DNA of 64,000 nucleotides, taken from NCBI GenBank assembly GCA_031551755.1, contig JAVBNE010000013.1:1-64000 (forward strand), written 5' to 3'. Below, in pieces: positions 34,716-42,100 of the stretch (position 1 is the first letter of the stretch; each line of letters starts with the position of its first letter). This DNA is from JAVBMU01 sp031551755. GTDB taxonomy: Bacteria; Actinomycetota; Actinomycetes; Actinomycetales; Cellulomonadaceae. The notes below the pieces were generated by a model. The model was given only the letters and a program-made list of their open reading frames with translations. It had not been told where the DNA came from and ran no database searches. Both the position numbers and the translations under genes were made by a program.

Positions 34716-35717
34716 TTGAGCCGGGGGGCGCTCGGCCTCGCAGCCGTCGGGGTGGCCGGGCTCGGCTACGCCTACCTCGAGACCAAGCTGTTCACGCTGC
34801 GGCGCGTGACGGTCCCGGTCTTGACCGCGGGCAGCGCCCCCGTGCGCGTGCTGCAAGTCTCCGATCTGCACATGATGCCCAATCACCGGCGCAAGATCGA
34901 CTGGGTGCGGTCACTGGCTGAACTACGTCCCGACTACGTCATCAACACTGGTGACAACTGGGCGCATCCACAGGCCATGGAGCCGTTGCTCCAGGCCCTG
35001 GAACCACTACTGGACACCCCTGGGGCCTTCGTCCTGGGTTCCAACGACTATTTCGCCCCGAAGCTCAAGAACCCCGCCTTATACCTGACGTCCGATGCCC
35101 GGCGGTTCCATCCCGACCATCTCGAACTGCCCGCGGCCGAACTGGCCGCCGAGTTCCGTGCTGCGGGGTGGGCTGAGCTGAGCAACCGGCGAGCGTCGGT
35201 CACCATCGCAGGGCAGCGGGTGGATCTGGTGGGTGTGGATGACCCGCATATCGACCGGGATGTCTTTCCGGCACCGGCACCAGCGAATGCCGAGGTCGCG
35301 GCCGGGTCCAGCGCTGGGGCCGGGTCCAGCACCGGGGTCGGATCAGGCGCACCGTTTACGACAACGGCCGGGCGGGGACTAACCGAGGGCGATGCGCTGC
35401 GGATCGGCGTCGTGCATGCGCCGTACACCCGCGTCCTGAACCAGATGCACGCCGACGGCGTCCAGCTGATCATCGCCGGGCACACCCACGGTGGGCAGCT
35501 GTGCGTTCCGGGCTTCGGCGCCCTGGTCACCAACTGCGACATCGACCGCAAGCGCGCGAAGGGCCTCCACGGGTGGCCGGGTGCACGGCCCGACGAGGCC
35601 GAGGGTAACGACTCAACGTGGCTGCATGTATCGGCCGGAGCCGGGACGTCACCCTATACGCCGGTGCGGTTCGCGTGCCGGCCCGAGGCAACGCTGATCA
35701 CGTTGACAGGCCGCTGA
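34716..35717 (+). CDS. Membrane-associated calcineurin-like metallophosphoesterase
   Basis: About 333 aa from TTG 34716; a CTG at 34707 or later starts are possible. An N-terminal hydrophobic helix (about 5-22) is followed by metal-binding motifs: VLQVSDLHMMP, NTGDNW, GSNDYF (variant of GNHD), VVHAP and AGHTHGGQLCVPG. A Gly/Ser/Ala low-complexity insertion lies at about 188-225. The family includes UDP-2,3-diacylglucosamine- and phospholipid-type hydrolases at the membrane. Next to a class A PBP, as in M. tuberculosis Rv3682-Rv3683 from memory. Substrate unknown. Confidence 0.88.
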   Translation: MSRGALGLAAVGVAGLGYAYLETKLFTLRRVTVPVLTAGSAPVRVLQVSDLHMMPNHRRKIDWVRSLAELRPDYVINTGDNWAHPQAMEPLLQALEPLLDTPGAFVLGSNDYFAPKLKNPALYLTSDARRFHPDHLELPAAELAAEFRAAGWAELSNRRASVTIAGQRVDLVGVDDPHIDRDVFPAPAPANAEVAAGSSAGAGSSTGVGSGAPFTTTAGRGLTEGDALRIGVVHAPYTRVLNQMHADGVQLIIAGHTHGGQLCVPGFGALVTNCDIDRKRAKGLHGWPGARPDEAEGNDSTWLHVSAGAGTSPYTPVRFACRPEATLITLTGR

Positions 35718-35721
35718 ACCT

Positions 35722-35746
35722 GAGCCCACCGGTACGGACCGGGCTC
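35722..35746 (+). terminator. Short hairpin after the phosphoesterase gene
   Basis: GAGCCC (35722-35727) pairs with GGGCTC (35741-35746), 5 bp after the stop. Confidence 0.4.
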
Positions 35747-35865
35747 GACGCCGCCCGCACTGAAGACGCGGCGAGCGGGCCGTTTCGTCTCCGGGCCGAT
35801 CGTCGGCTATTCTGAGCAGGCTTCAGCGCACGTCGAGCAGATCATGGTCGGCGTCGTGGCGGCAT

Positions 35866-35944
<79 letters not shown>

Positions 35945-35964
35945 TATAGAGTGTTGGAAAGTAC

Positions 35965-36010
35965 GACGAATGAACCGGCTCACCGCTTAGGCGGGGGGTC
36001 GGTTCTTCGT
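35965..36010 (+). terminator. Terminator-like hairpin after tRNA-Pro
   Basis: ACGAAtGAACCG (35966-35977) pairs with CGGTTCTTCGT (36000-36010) with one bulged base. It lies 23 bp after the tRNA. Confidence 0.5.
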
Positions 36011-36119
36011 ATGTCCAGTGGTCAGAGGCTTGTTGGGTCTGGTCGGAGTTGGGTCTGCTGCACGGGTAGGTGACACCTGACTTGTGGTGCTGTGAGGTGC
36101 CGCTGGAAGGATGTGTACC

Positions 36120-36386
36120 GTGCCCAGACCCCATCCCAAGGAGTTCCGCGAGGACGTCGTGGCCGTGGCCCGTCGTGGTGATGCTCCGATCAAGCAGATC
36201 GCCCGGGACTTCGGGATCTTCGAGTCGTGCCTGAGGAACTGGCTTCAGGCCGCGGACGTCGAGGACGGCGACCGGCCCGGGACAACTGTCTCGGAGTCGG
36301 CTGGGGTGCGCGACCTGCGTCGGCGCAACCGGCTGTTGGAGCAGGAGAACGAGGTCCTGAGGCGGGCGGCGGCCTACTTCGCTTAG
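36120..36386 (+). CDS. IS3 transposase OrfA (helix-turn-helix subunit)
   Basis: 88 aa from GTG 36120, which has GGAAGG 9 nt upstream (ATG 36111 is too close to that site). The HTH is KEFREDVVAVARRGDAPIKQ followed by IARDFGI. A C-terminal leucine zipper is also present (LRRRNRLLEQENEVLRRAAA). OrfB lies in the -1 frame and starts at ATG 36404, 18 bp after the stop. No classic A6G frameshift signal is visible. Confidence 0.88.
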   Translation: MPRPHPKEFREDVVAVARRGDAPIKQIARDFGIFESCLRNWLQAADVEDGDRPGTTVSESAGVRDLRRRNRLLEQENEVLRRAAAYFA

Positions 36387-36985
36387 GCGCATCTGCCGGG
36401 AAAATGATGTACCCGCTCGTGAAAGAGCCCGCCACCGACGCGATCCCCGTCGCGGTGACGTGTCGGGTTCTCAAGCTCGCCAGGCAGCCCTACTACCGTT
36501 GGCTCGCCGCGCCCGTCGGTGCGTGCGAGGTCGCCCGGGCGCACCTCGCGAACGCGCTGTTCGACGCCCACCGCGATGATCCGGAGTTCGGGTACCGGCT
36601 CCCTGCCGACGAGGCCGCCAGGGCAGGTCACCGAGCGTGTGACCGCACGGTGTGGCGGATCTGCCGGGACAACCGCTGGTGGTCGGTGTTCGGCAAGAAG
36701 CGCACCCGCGGCGGCAAGAGGGCCGGTCCGCCCGTGCACGACGACCTCGTGCGGCGGGTGTTCACCGCCGATGCGCCGAACCGGTTGTGGCTCTGGGATA
36801 TCACCGAGCACCCCACGTCCGAGGGCAAGGTCTACCTGTGCGCGATCAAGGACGTGTTCTCGAACCGGATCGTCGGGTACTCGATCGACTCGCGGATGAA
36901 GTCACGCCTGGCAGTGAACGCCCTGGCCAGCGCCGCAGCCAGGCGCGGTGACGTATCCGGATGCGTGGTCCATTCGGACAGAGGT

Positions 36986-36991
36986 AGTCAA
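36986..36991. repeat. Target-site duplication AGTCAA, left copy
   Basis: AGTCAA here and again at 38441-38446 flank the IS30-family element exactly. Confidence 0.75.
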
Positions 36992-38440
36992 GGCGGATTC
37001 AACTGGTCGTCGCAACACCTCGTCGTGGAGGTGTGCAGTGGTTCGTCGTCAGCAGGCCGCCGACCGGGCTGTCCGTCCCAAGCTTTGCTCACCTGGTCAT
37101 CTGAAGTTTCAGCGTCGCGTCGAGGTGGCGTTCTGGGAGCAGATTGCCAAGGGGCTGCTGCCTGAGGAGGCTACGGCCGAGATCGGCGTGGCGCAGGCCG
37201 TGGGCGCGCGGTGGTTCCACAACGCTGGCGGTATGCCGCCGTTCGATCTGAAGTTCAAACCCACGGGTAGGTATCTCTCCTTCGCCGAGCGTGAGGAGAT
37301 CGCCCTGCTCAAGGCAAAGGACAAGGGCGTGCGCCAGATCGCTCGCGCGATCGGTCGCGACCCCGGGACGGTGTCGAGGGAGTTGCGTCGCAACGCCACT
37401 ACCCGCGGCGGCAAACTCGACTATCGGGCTTCGGTGGCGCAATGGAAGGCCGATATGGCCGCGCGTCGACCGAAGGTCGCCAAGCTGGTCACCAACCCAC
37501 AGCTGCGCGACTACGTCCAGCAGCGACTGGCCGGGCAGATCAGTCTGCCGGACGGCGCCCCCATCCCGGGGCCGCAGGCTCCGAAGTTCACCGGCCGGAA
37601 CAAGCCCCACCGCAAGGACCGGCCCTGGACGTTGGCGTGGAGCCGCGAGCAGATCAGCCAACGGCTCAAGATCGACTTCCCAGATGATGAGTCCATGCGT
37701 ATCAGCCACGAGGCGATCTACCAGTCGCTTTATATCCAGGGCCGTGGCGCGTTGAGGCGCGAGTTGGTCTGGTGCCTGCGCACCGGGCGGGCACTGCGCG
37801 CGCCCCGGGAACGATCGCGTCGCAAGACCTGGGCGCACATCACCCCGCAAACATTGATCAGCGAACGCCCCGCCGAAGCCGAGGACCGTGCCGTCCCTGG
37901 TCATTGGGAGGGTGACCTCCTGATCGGCCTGGAACGCTCCGCGATCGGCACGCTCGTCGACCGGACGACCAAGTACACGCTTTTGGTCCACCTTCCCCGT
38001 GAGCAAGGCTACCGGCACAAGGAGACCCCGAAGAACGGCCCGGCCCTGGCTGGCTACGGTGCGATCACGATGAGCAACGCGTTGGCCGACACGATGTCGA
38101 CCCTGCCTACCGAACTCGCCAGGTCACTGACCTGGGACCGTGGCAAGGAGATGTCGGCGCACGCCCAGTTCAAAATCGAGACCGGCATCCCGGTTTTCTT
38201 CGCCGACCCGCTGTCACCCTGGCAGCGCGGCACGAACGAGAACACCAATGGACTCTTGCGCCAGTACTTCCCCAAGGGAACCGACCTATCACGGTGGTCA
38301 GCAAAGGAGATCGAGGCCGTCGCTCATACCCTGAACACCAGACCCCCCAAGGCCCTTGGCTGGAGAACACCGGCCGAAGCGTTCAACGAGCATCTACTCT
38401 TACTCCAACAAGCCGGTGTTGCATCCACCGGATGAACCCA
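36992..38440 (+). mobile_element. IS30-family insertion sequence (1449 bp)
   Basis: Imperfect terminal inverted repeats of about 24 bp: 36996-37019 (GATTCAACTGGTCGTCGCAA...) and 38416-38439 on the other strand (GGTTCATCCGGTGGATGCAA...), 18 of 24 identical and both ending GCAACACC. It is flanked by a 6-bp AGTCAA duplication. It carries one intact transposase. Because it sits inside IS3 orfB, it arrived after that element. Confidence 0.88.
37038..38435 (+). CDS. IS30-family transposase
   Basis: 465 aa from GTG 37038 with GGAGG about 8 nt upstream. An N-terminal HTH region includes YLSFAEREEIALLKAKDKGV and GRDPGTVSRELRRN. The DDE catalytic core has Asp in PGHWEGDLLIG, Asp in LTWDRGKEM, and Glu in GTNENTNGLLRQYFPKG, all family signatures. 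The gene appears intact and may be active. Confidence 0.95.
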   Translation: MVRRQQAADRAVRPKLCSPGHLKFQRRVEVAFWEQIAKGLLPEEATAEIGVAQAVGARWFHNAGGMPPFDLKFKPTGRYLSFAEREEIALLKAKDKGVRQIARAIGRDPGTVSRELRRNATTRGGKLDYRASVAQWKADMAARRPKVAKLVTNPQLRDYVQQRLAGQISLPDGAPIPGPQAPKFTGRNKPHRKDRPWTLAWSREQISQRLKIDFPDDESMRISHEAIYQSLYIQGRGALRRELVWCLRTGRALRAPRERSRRKTWAHITPQTLISERPAEAEDRAVPGHWEGDLLIGLERSAIGTLVDRTTKYTLLVHLPREQGYRHKETPKNGPALAGYGAITMSNALADTMSTLPTELARSLTWDRGKEMSAHAQFKIETGIPVFFADPLSPWQRGTNENTNGLLRQYFPKGTDLSRWSAKEIEAVAHTLNTRPPKALGWRTPAEAFNEHLLLLQQAGVASTG

Positions 38441-38446
38441 GTCAAT
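38441..38446. repeat. Target-site duplication AGTCAA, right copy
   Basis: Right copy of the 6-bp duplication created by the IS30-family element. Confidence 0.75.
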
Positions 38447-38777
38447 TTCGAAGCCGGAAATTCGTGGCCGCCCTCGAGGCCGCCCTCGAGGCCGCGAAGA
38501 TCACCGGATCAATGGGCCGAGTCGGAGCCGCAGGCGACAACGCCGCCATGGAATCCTTCTTCGCACTCCTGCAAAAGAACGTCCTGGACCGCCGCCGGTG
38601 GGCCACCCGCGCCGACCTGCGCCTGGCGATCATCACCTGGATCGAACGCACCTACCACCGCCGCCGACGCCAACACCGCCTCGGTCGCCTGACCCCCATC
38701 GAATACGAGACCATGAACACCTCTCAGGCCGCACTCGCCGCCTGAAACCAACTGTCACCCATCCGTACAGCAGACCC

Positions 38778-39073
38778 TCCAAGCGGAGAACGTGGTCAGG
38801 TCAGGGCTGTGGAAGGTAGCGTCGCTCACGTCGGGGTCTTCCAGATGAACTGGTGTAGGAACCTCCATCATCGGGAGACCTCGACCCACCCCGATCACTC
38901 ACGCTACAGGCGCACACCCTCAAACCGGAAGAGCCCACAATTATTACCACAGCAGCCCTTGCGCTAGCCCTTCCAAAGGACTAGCTTGAACGTGACCGCG
39001 AACCTTGACGGAACCGATATAGGGCCGGTCTTGAAACCTGCCTGGTCTTGGAGACACAAAGGAGTGTGCACGG
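38778..39073. other. Non-coding stretch between IS3 and the low-GC cargo
   Basis: No gene is supported in these 296 bp. A weak inverted repeat (GCTAG ... CTAGC) lies around 38966-38988. An AAAGGAG ribosome site precedes the gene at 39074. The G/C content falls towards the right. It may contain remnants of older mobile DNA, but I cannot identify them. Confidence 0.3.
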
Positions 39074-39622
39074 ATGGTCACAGGTCGCGCCCCGAGGATT
39101 CTAGCTGCACTTGGAGCCTCACTGGTGATCGCCGCGAGTAGCTCATGCGCCGTTCCTATGGCTGGTGCGGGAGGCTCCGATCCGCAATCGGAGGACGAAC
39201 TCGGACCCACAGCAACGGAACTACATTCCAACGCGGTCTTATATGTCAGCCAACGGCGTAACCTGGTTGCACCTTCCACAAGACCGCCGCTTCTGACAAC
39301 ATTTCATCCAATGAATTTTCGAGACGATCTTACCGAGATTGTGTTCCAGCAGCGCACTCGAAATATCATCGTCTGCCTAAGAGAGCAGGTCGCAAATAGC
39401 TCATGCCAATCCGAAACGATGACGGTAGTGCGTTCAGAATCGCATGGTGATCGCGTCCTAGAAGTTGCATTTCAAACTGCGACACCTGAAGAAACCGCTA
39501 AGCTCGATACGACGAACACCGTTGAACAGAACGACATCATTGATAGATTCTGGAAGGAGGTTCCGATCGAAATTAGTGTCGCACCACAATGGATCGTCGC
39601 CTTATCTGAGAAAGAGAATTGA
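39074..39622 (+). CDS. Putative exported lipoprotein in low-GC island DNA
   Basis: 182 aa. Signal-like N-terminus (ILAALGASLVIAASSSCAVP) with Cys25 as a possible lipidation site. The lipobox is weak because Ser occupies the usual Leu position. The mature region has no recognised domain. Codon use is clearly poorer in G/C at third positions than in flanking genes, which points to recent transfer. AAAGGAG lies about 10 nt upstream. The next ORF starts one base after its stop. Confidence 0.6.
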   Translation: MVTGRAPRILAALGASLVIAASSSCAVPMAGAGGSDPQSEDELGPTATELHSNAVLYVSQRRNLVAPSTRPPLLTTFHPMNFRDDLTEIVFQQRTRNIIVCLREQVANSSCQSETMTVVRSESHGDRVLEVAFQTATPEETAKLDTTNTVEQNDIIDRFWKEVPIEISVAPQWIVALSEKEN

Positions 39623-39623
39623 C

Positions 39624-39761
39624 ATGTCAGGCAAGAGAACCTGGTTAATCTGGCGCACAACTATGATCCCTGGAGTCACTCTAGTTGCGGCAAGCACACT
39701 TGTCGCCGCGACGGCGTACGTGGGCAACCTGGAGATTGCGTTCGTGCAGGGAATTCTGTAA
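39624..39761 (+). CDS. 45-aa membrane ORF, possibly truncated by the IS5 remnant
   Basis: One hydrophobic segment (MIPGVTLVAASTLVAATAYVG). It begins 1 bp after the lipoprotein stop, so it is cotranscribed. Its TAA stop falls at the very edge of the IS5-like DNA, so the original protein may have been longer. Function unknown. Confidence 0.45.
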   Translation: MSGKRTWLIWRTTMIPGVTLVAASTLVAATAYVGNLEIAFVQGIL

Positions 39762-39763
39762 GG

Positions 39764-40545
39764 GCGTGTGTCATGTGGGAATCTTCTTGTAGCAGGTGAG
39801 GGTGGCGGCGAGGGAGAGGAAGGCGGCGAAGAGGTGTCCGTGGCGTTCCCAGCGCACTGCGAGTCGGCGGTAGTTGCCGAGCCAGGCGATGGTGCGTTCG
39901 ACTTTCCAGCGCTGGGTGCCCAGGTGTTCGCCGGACTCGATGCCAGGCCTGGCGATCCGGGGCGCGATCCGGCGTTCGCGCAGGAACCGCATGTGGGCTT
40001 GGAGTGGTAGGCCTTGTCGGCGTGGAGCTTGCCGGGCTTGTGTCTGCGTGGGCCGCGTCTGGACCGCACCGCCGGGATGCCCCGCACGAGCGGGACCAGG
40101 GCCTGGGAGTCGTGGACGTTCGCGGCGGACACACCCACTACCAGCGGCACGCCCTGGGCATCGGTCAGCACGTGGATCTTGGAGCCCGACTTCCCGCGAT
40201 CGGTCGGATTCGGACCCGTCAGCGATCCCCCCTTTTGGCTCGCAAGGACGCCGCGTCCACGATGACTGTGGACCAGTCGATCTCCCCGGCGGATCCGAGT
40301 TGGTCCAGGCCCGCTCCATGGAGCCTGCCCCACACTCCGGCAGCTGACCAGTCCCGGAACCGCCGGGCGGCCGTCGGCCACGACACCCCGAACGACGGCG
40401 GCAGCATCCGCCACGAGCACCCTGTCGTGACCACGTACACGATCGCCGTGAACACGACACGATCATCCAGCCCGGTCGTCCCGCCGCCCTGCGGACGAGC
40501 TACGAACCGCGGGATCAACGGCTCAACCAGCTCTGCTATCGACTC
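39764..40545 (-). mobile_element. IS5-family remnant
   Basis: Contains most of a two-frame IS5-type transposase on the minus strand. The 3' side ends near GGGCGTGTGTCATG at about 39764. The 5' side lacks the expected matching terminal repeat and the first ~12 codons of the transposase, so that end is deleted. Beyond about 40532 unrelated coding sequence begins. Boundaries are approximate. Confidence 0.75.
39771..40545 (-). pseudogene. IS5-family transposase, 5'-truncated and frameshifted
   Basis: First frame: IPRFVARPQGGG to AKRGDR (stop 40219), with catalytic Asp in VIVDAASLRA. The slippery AAAAGGGGGG on the coding strand (40227-40236) fits programmed frameshifting into the second frame, NPTDRGKSGSKIHVLTDAQG to HADKAYHSKP, which carries the second Asp. 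A further shift at about 39995-39997 (CCC where CCCC is expected) moves to a third frame with RWKVERTIAWLGNYRRL, the catalytic Glu. The last shift has no slippery site, so it is a disabling one-base deletion or a sequence error. Confidence 0.85.
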
Positions 40546-40706
40546 TCAAGTCGTACTTCGACGCCGTCGGCGCCGAGATCACTCTCCTGATCCGGGTCGG
40601 CAAAGTCGAACACCGAGTCAGCCTCGATGAGCTCGTCCCCCACTGCGCCTGCGGTTTCGCCGCTGTGTCCTTCCCCACGTGCCCTTCGGGATGCGACGGG
40701 CGGTGA
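40527..40706 (+). pseudogene. C-terminal remnant of an XRE-family antitoxin
   Basis: An open frame without its own start reads LLSTLKSYFDAVGAEITLLI, then VGKVEHRVSLDEL, ending at TGA 40704-40706. This resembles the C-terminus of HigA/XRE antitoxins, where TLxxYxxALGxxLxLxV is typical. The N-terminal HTH part is missing and is replaced by the IS5 remnant. A cysteine-rich tail (CACGFAAVSFPTCPSGC) is unusual. Identification is by pattern only. Confidence 0.45.
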
Positions 40707-40783
40707 CCCGTGGAAATGTCCCGGCTCGGCGCAGAAGCGTTCTTTGCCGCAGGTTCTGATTCGCGAACGAGTAGGAGATTGTC

Positions 40784-41050
40784 GTGAGCATCATTGGCTG
40801 GATCTTTATCGGACTCATCATGGGAGCACTCGCCCGGGCCATCGTTCCGGGTGCGCAAAAGGGCGGCTGGATCGTCACCCTGCTGCTCGGAATCGTCGGT
40901 GCACTCGTGGGTGGGTTCATCGCCTCAGCGGTCTTCAACACCAGCGTGAACGACGAGTTCTTCGACCTCGGCACATGGGGCTTCGCGCTCGTCGGGTCGA
41001 TCATCGTCGTGGCCATCTGGTCCTGGGCCACGGGTCGCAAGCACGCCTGA
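40784..41050 (+). CDS. GlsB/YeaQ/YmgE family stress-response membrane protein
   Basis: 88 aa with three membrane helices: IGWIFIGLIMGALARAIVPG, then GGWIVTLLLGIVGALVGGFI, and WGFALVGSIIVVAIWSWA. The GALA-R and GGW-tLLLGIvGA-vGG motifs identify the transglycosylase-associated (GlsB) family, linked to general stress. GTG start with AGGAG 8 nt upstream. A very strong hairpin follows. Confidence 0.92.
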   Translation: MSIIGWIFIGLIMGALARAIVPGAQKGGWIVTLLLGIVGALVGGFIASAVFNTSVNDEFFDLGTWGFALVGSIIVVAIWSWATGRKHA

Positions 41051-41057
41051 CTCAGCC

Positions 41058-41109
41058 CTGTGCCCTTGTCCCCCTGAGCGCCGTGGCGCCCAGGGGGACA
41101 AGGGCACAG
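41058..41109. terminator. Very strong 19-bp hairpin terminator
   Basis: CTGTGCCCTTGTCCCCCTG (41058-41076) pairs perfectly with 41091-41109, and the loop itself contains GCGCC/GGCGC. It starts 8 bp after the GlsB stop. Confidence 0.75.
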
Positions 41110-41167
41110 CCTTAGTCACGCCGGCAGCGGGGCCATCCTCCGACGTTGAATCTGATAGTCTGATTAG

Positions 41168-41425
41168 GTGAAGACGATGACTGCGACGCATGCGTCGCGC
41201 GGATTCTCCGAAGTGTTGGACCGGGTCGAACATGGGGAGACCATTCGAATCACCCGGGATGGACACCCTGTGGCAGAGTTACGCCCCGTCACCCCCGCCA
41301 CCGGCCGGAAATTACGCGCCGCGCTCGCCAAGACCCCCACGCTGGACGCTCACATCGAGGCGGACATCGAGGCCGCGAAGGCACTCACCACTGACGAGGT
41401 CAACGGCTCATGGCCCGCCAACTGA
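41168..41425 (+). CDS. Phd/YefM-type antitoxin
   Basis: 85 aa. MKTMTATHASRGFSEVLDRV and EHGETIRITRDGHPVAEL form the Phd/YefM DNA-binding fold. The acidic C-terminus (DAHIEADIEAAKALTTDEV) is the likely toxin-binding part. GTG 41168 lies 6 nt after TAGTCT (41156-41161), so the operon is probably leaderless and autoregulated. It overlaps vapC by 16 bp. Confidence 0.88.
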   Translation: MKTMTATHASRGFSEVLDRVEHGETIRITRDGHPVAELRPVTPATGRKLRAALAKTPTLDAHIEADIEAAKALTTDEVNGSWPAN

Positions 41426-41811
41426 TCATCGACACCAATACCCTGATCGCCTACGAACGGGGAAGCTTCGACACAACCATGCTGGACGACGACGACCTCG
41501 CCGTCGCGGCGATCACAGTCGCCGAGTTCCGTGTCGGCATCGAACTCGCCGCCATTGCTGAGCAAGCCGCAGCGCGTGCCCGTGTGCTCGCCGTGATCCT
41601 CGATGTCCTTCCGGTCCTGGACTACACCGAACGCACCGCCGTCGAACACGCGAGGTTACTGGCGCACACACGCCGATCCGGGACGCCGCGAGGCGCACAC
41701 GACCTCATCATCGCCGCGCACGCAGCCGAACATGCCCGCATCGTGATCTCCCTCGATGCCAAAGCGAAGTTCAGCGATCTGCCCGGCGTCGCCGTCGCCT
41801 CGCCAGCCTGA
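41410..41811 (+). CDS. vapC: VapC-like PIN-domain toxin
   Basis: 133 aa. PIN motifs: LIIDTNTLIAYERG (Asp near residue 8), ITVAEFRVGIEL (Glu), and GAHDLIIAAHA (Asp), then VISLDAKAKFSDLPGV. Forms a toxin-antitoxin pair with the overlapping upstream Phd-type gene. All four expected acidic residues appear present. Unrelated in sequence to the VapC at 31.0 kb. Confidence 0.9.
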   Translation: MARQLIIDTNTLIAYERGSFDTTMLDDDDLAVAAITVAEFRVGIELAAIAEQAAARARVLAVILDVLPVLDYTERTAVEHARLLAHTRRSGTPRGAHDLIIAAHAAEHARIVISLDAKAKFSDLPGVAVASPA

Positions 41812-41851
41812 CCGGAGCAGAACTGCCTAGAATTCTGGCTAGCCCGACCGG

Positions 41852-42094
41852 GTGGCGACTCTCGGCGACACACCTGAGGCCAGCCCACTGAAGGAGGTTG
41901 TCGCCGCTCTGGGTCGCATCGCAAAACAGCTGGAAGTGCGGCCAGAACCAACACCACGCGAGCCCGTCCCCGGATGGGTCACCAACGCCCTCGTCGCCTC
42001 AGCTGGTCTCTCACCGGACGAAGTCGCCGCCATGACTCCTGACGACGCGATGGCGCGGCTGCAACAGGACTGGAGCAACCCTCCCGGTTCGTGA
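41852..42094 (+). CDS. Small hypothetical protein (80 aa)
   Basis: VATLGDTPEASPLKEVVAAL followed by GRIAKQLEVR, a Pro-rich link and a C-terminal helical segment (AGLSPDEVAAMTPDDAMARL). Soluble. GTG start 6 nt after a TAGCCC box (41840-41845), possibly leaderless. Convergent with the UbiB kinase. No domain recognised. Confidence 0.5.
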   Translation: MATLGDTPEASPLKEVVAALGRIAKQLEVRPEPTPREPVPGWVTNALVASAGLSPDEVAAMTPDDAMARLQQDWSNPPGS

Positions 42095-42100
42095 GCCTGG

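Larger units (their letters stand above)
36404..38745 (+). pseudogene. IS3 transposase OrfB, split by IS30 insertion
   Basis: The 5' part (36404-36991) encodes the integrase domain with first Asp in LWLWDITEHP and second Asp in VVHSDRGSQ. The 3' part (38441-38745) resumes exactly with SQFRSRKFVAAL and supplies the catalytic Glu (NAAMESFFALLQ). The reading frame breaks between Gln and Phe of GSQF. Removing the insert and one copy of the 6-bp duplication restores an intact ORF. The element can no longer make its own OrfB. Confidence 0.9.
36051..38777 (+). mobile_element. IS3-family insertion sequence, interrupted by an IS30-family element
   Basis: The terminal inverted repeats are clear: GGGTCTGCTGCACGGGTAGG at 36051 onward and, on the complementary strand of 38749-38777, GGGTCTGCTGTACGGATGGG (24 of 29 positions match overall). 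Inside are orfA and a split orfB. Without the IS30 insert it would be about 1.27 kb, normal for IS3. No flanking target duplication is obvious. It inserted about 100 bp downstream of tRNA-Pro. Confidence 0.9.

Noticed and set aside
39990..40000. Second programmed frameshift in the IS5 transposase
   Set aside because: The coding strand reads AAGCCCACATG with no slippery heptamer. A lost C restores the family sequence, so mutation or sequence error is simpler.
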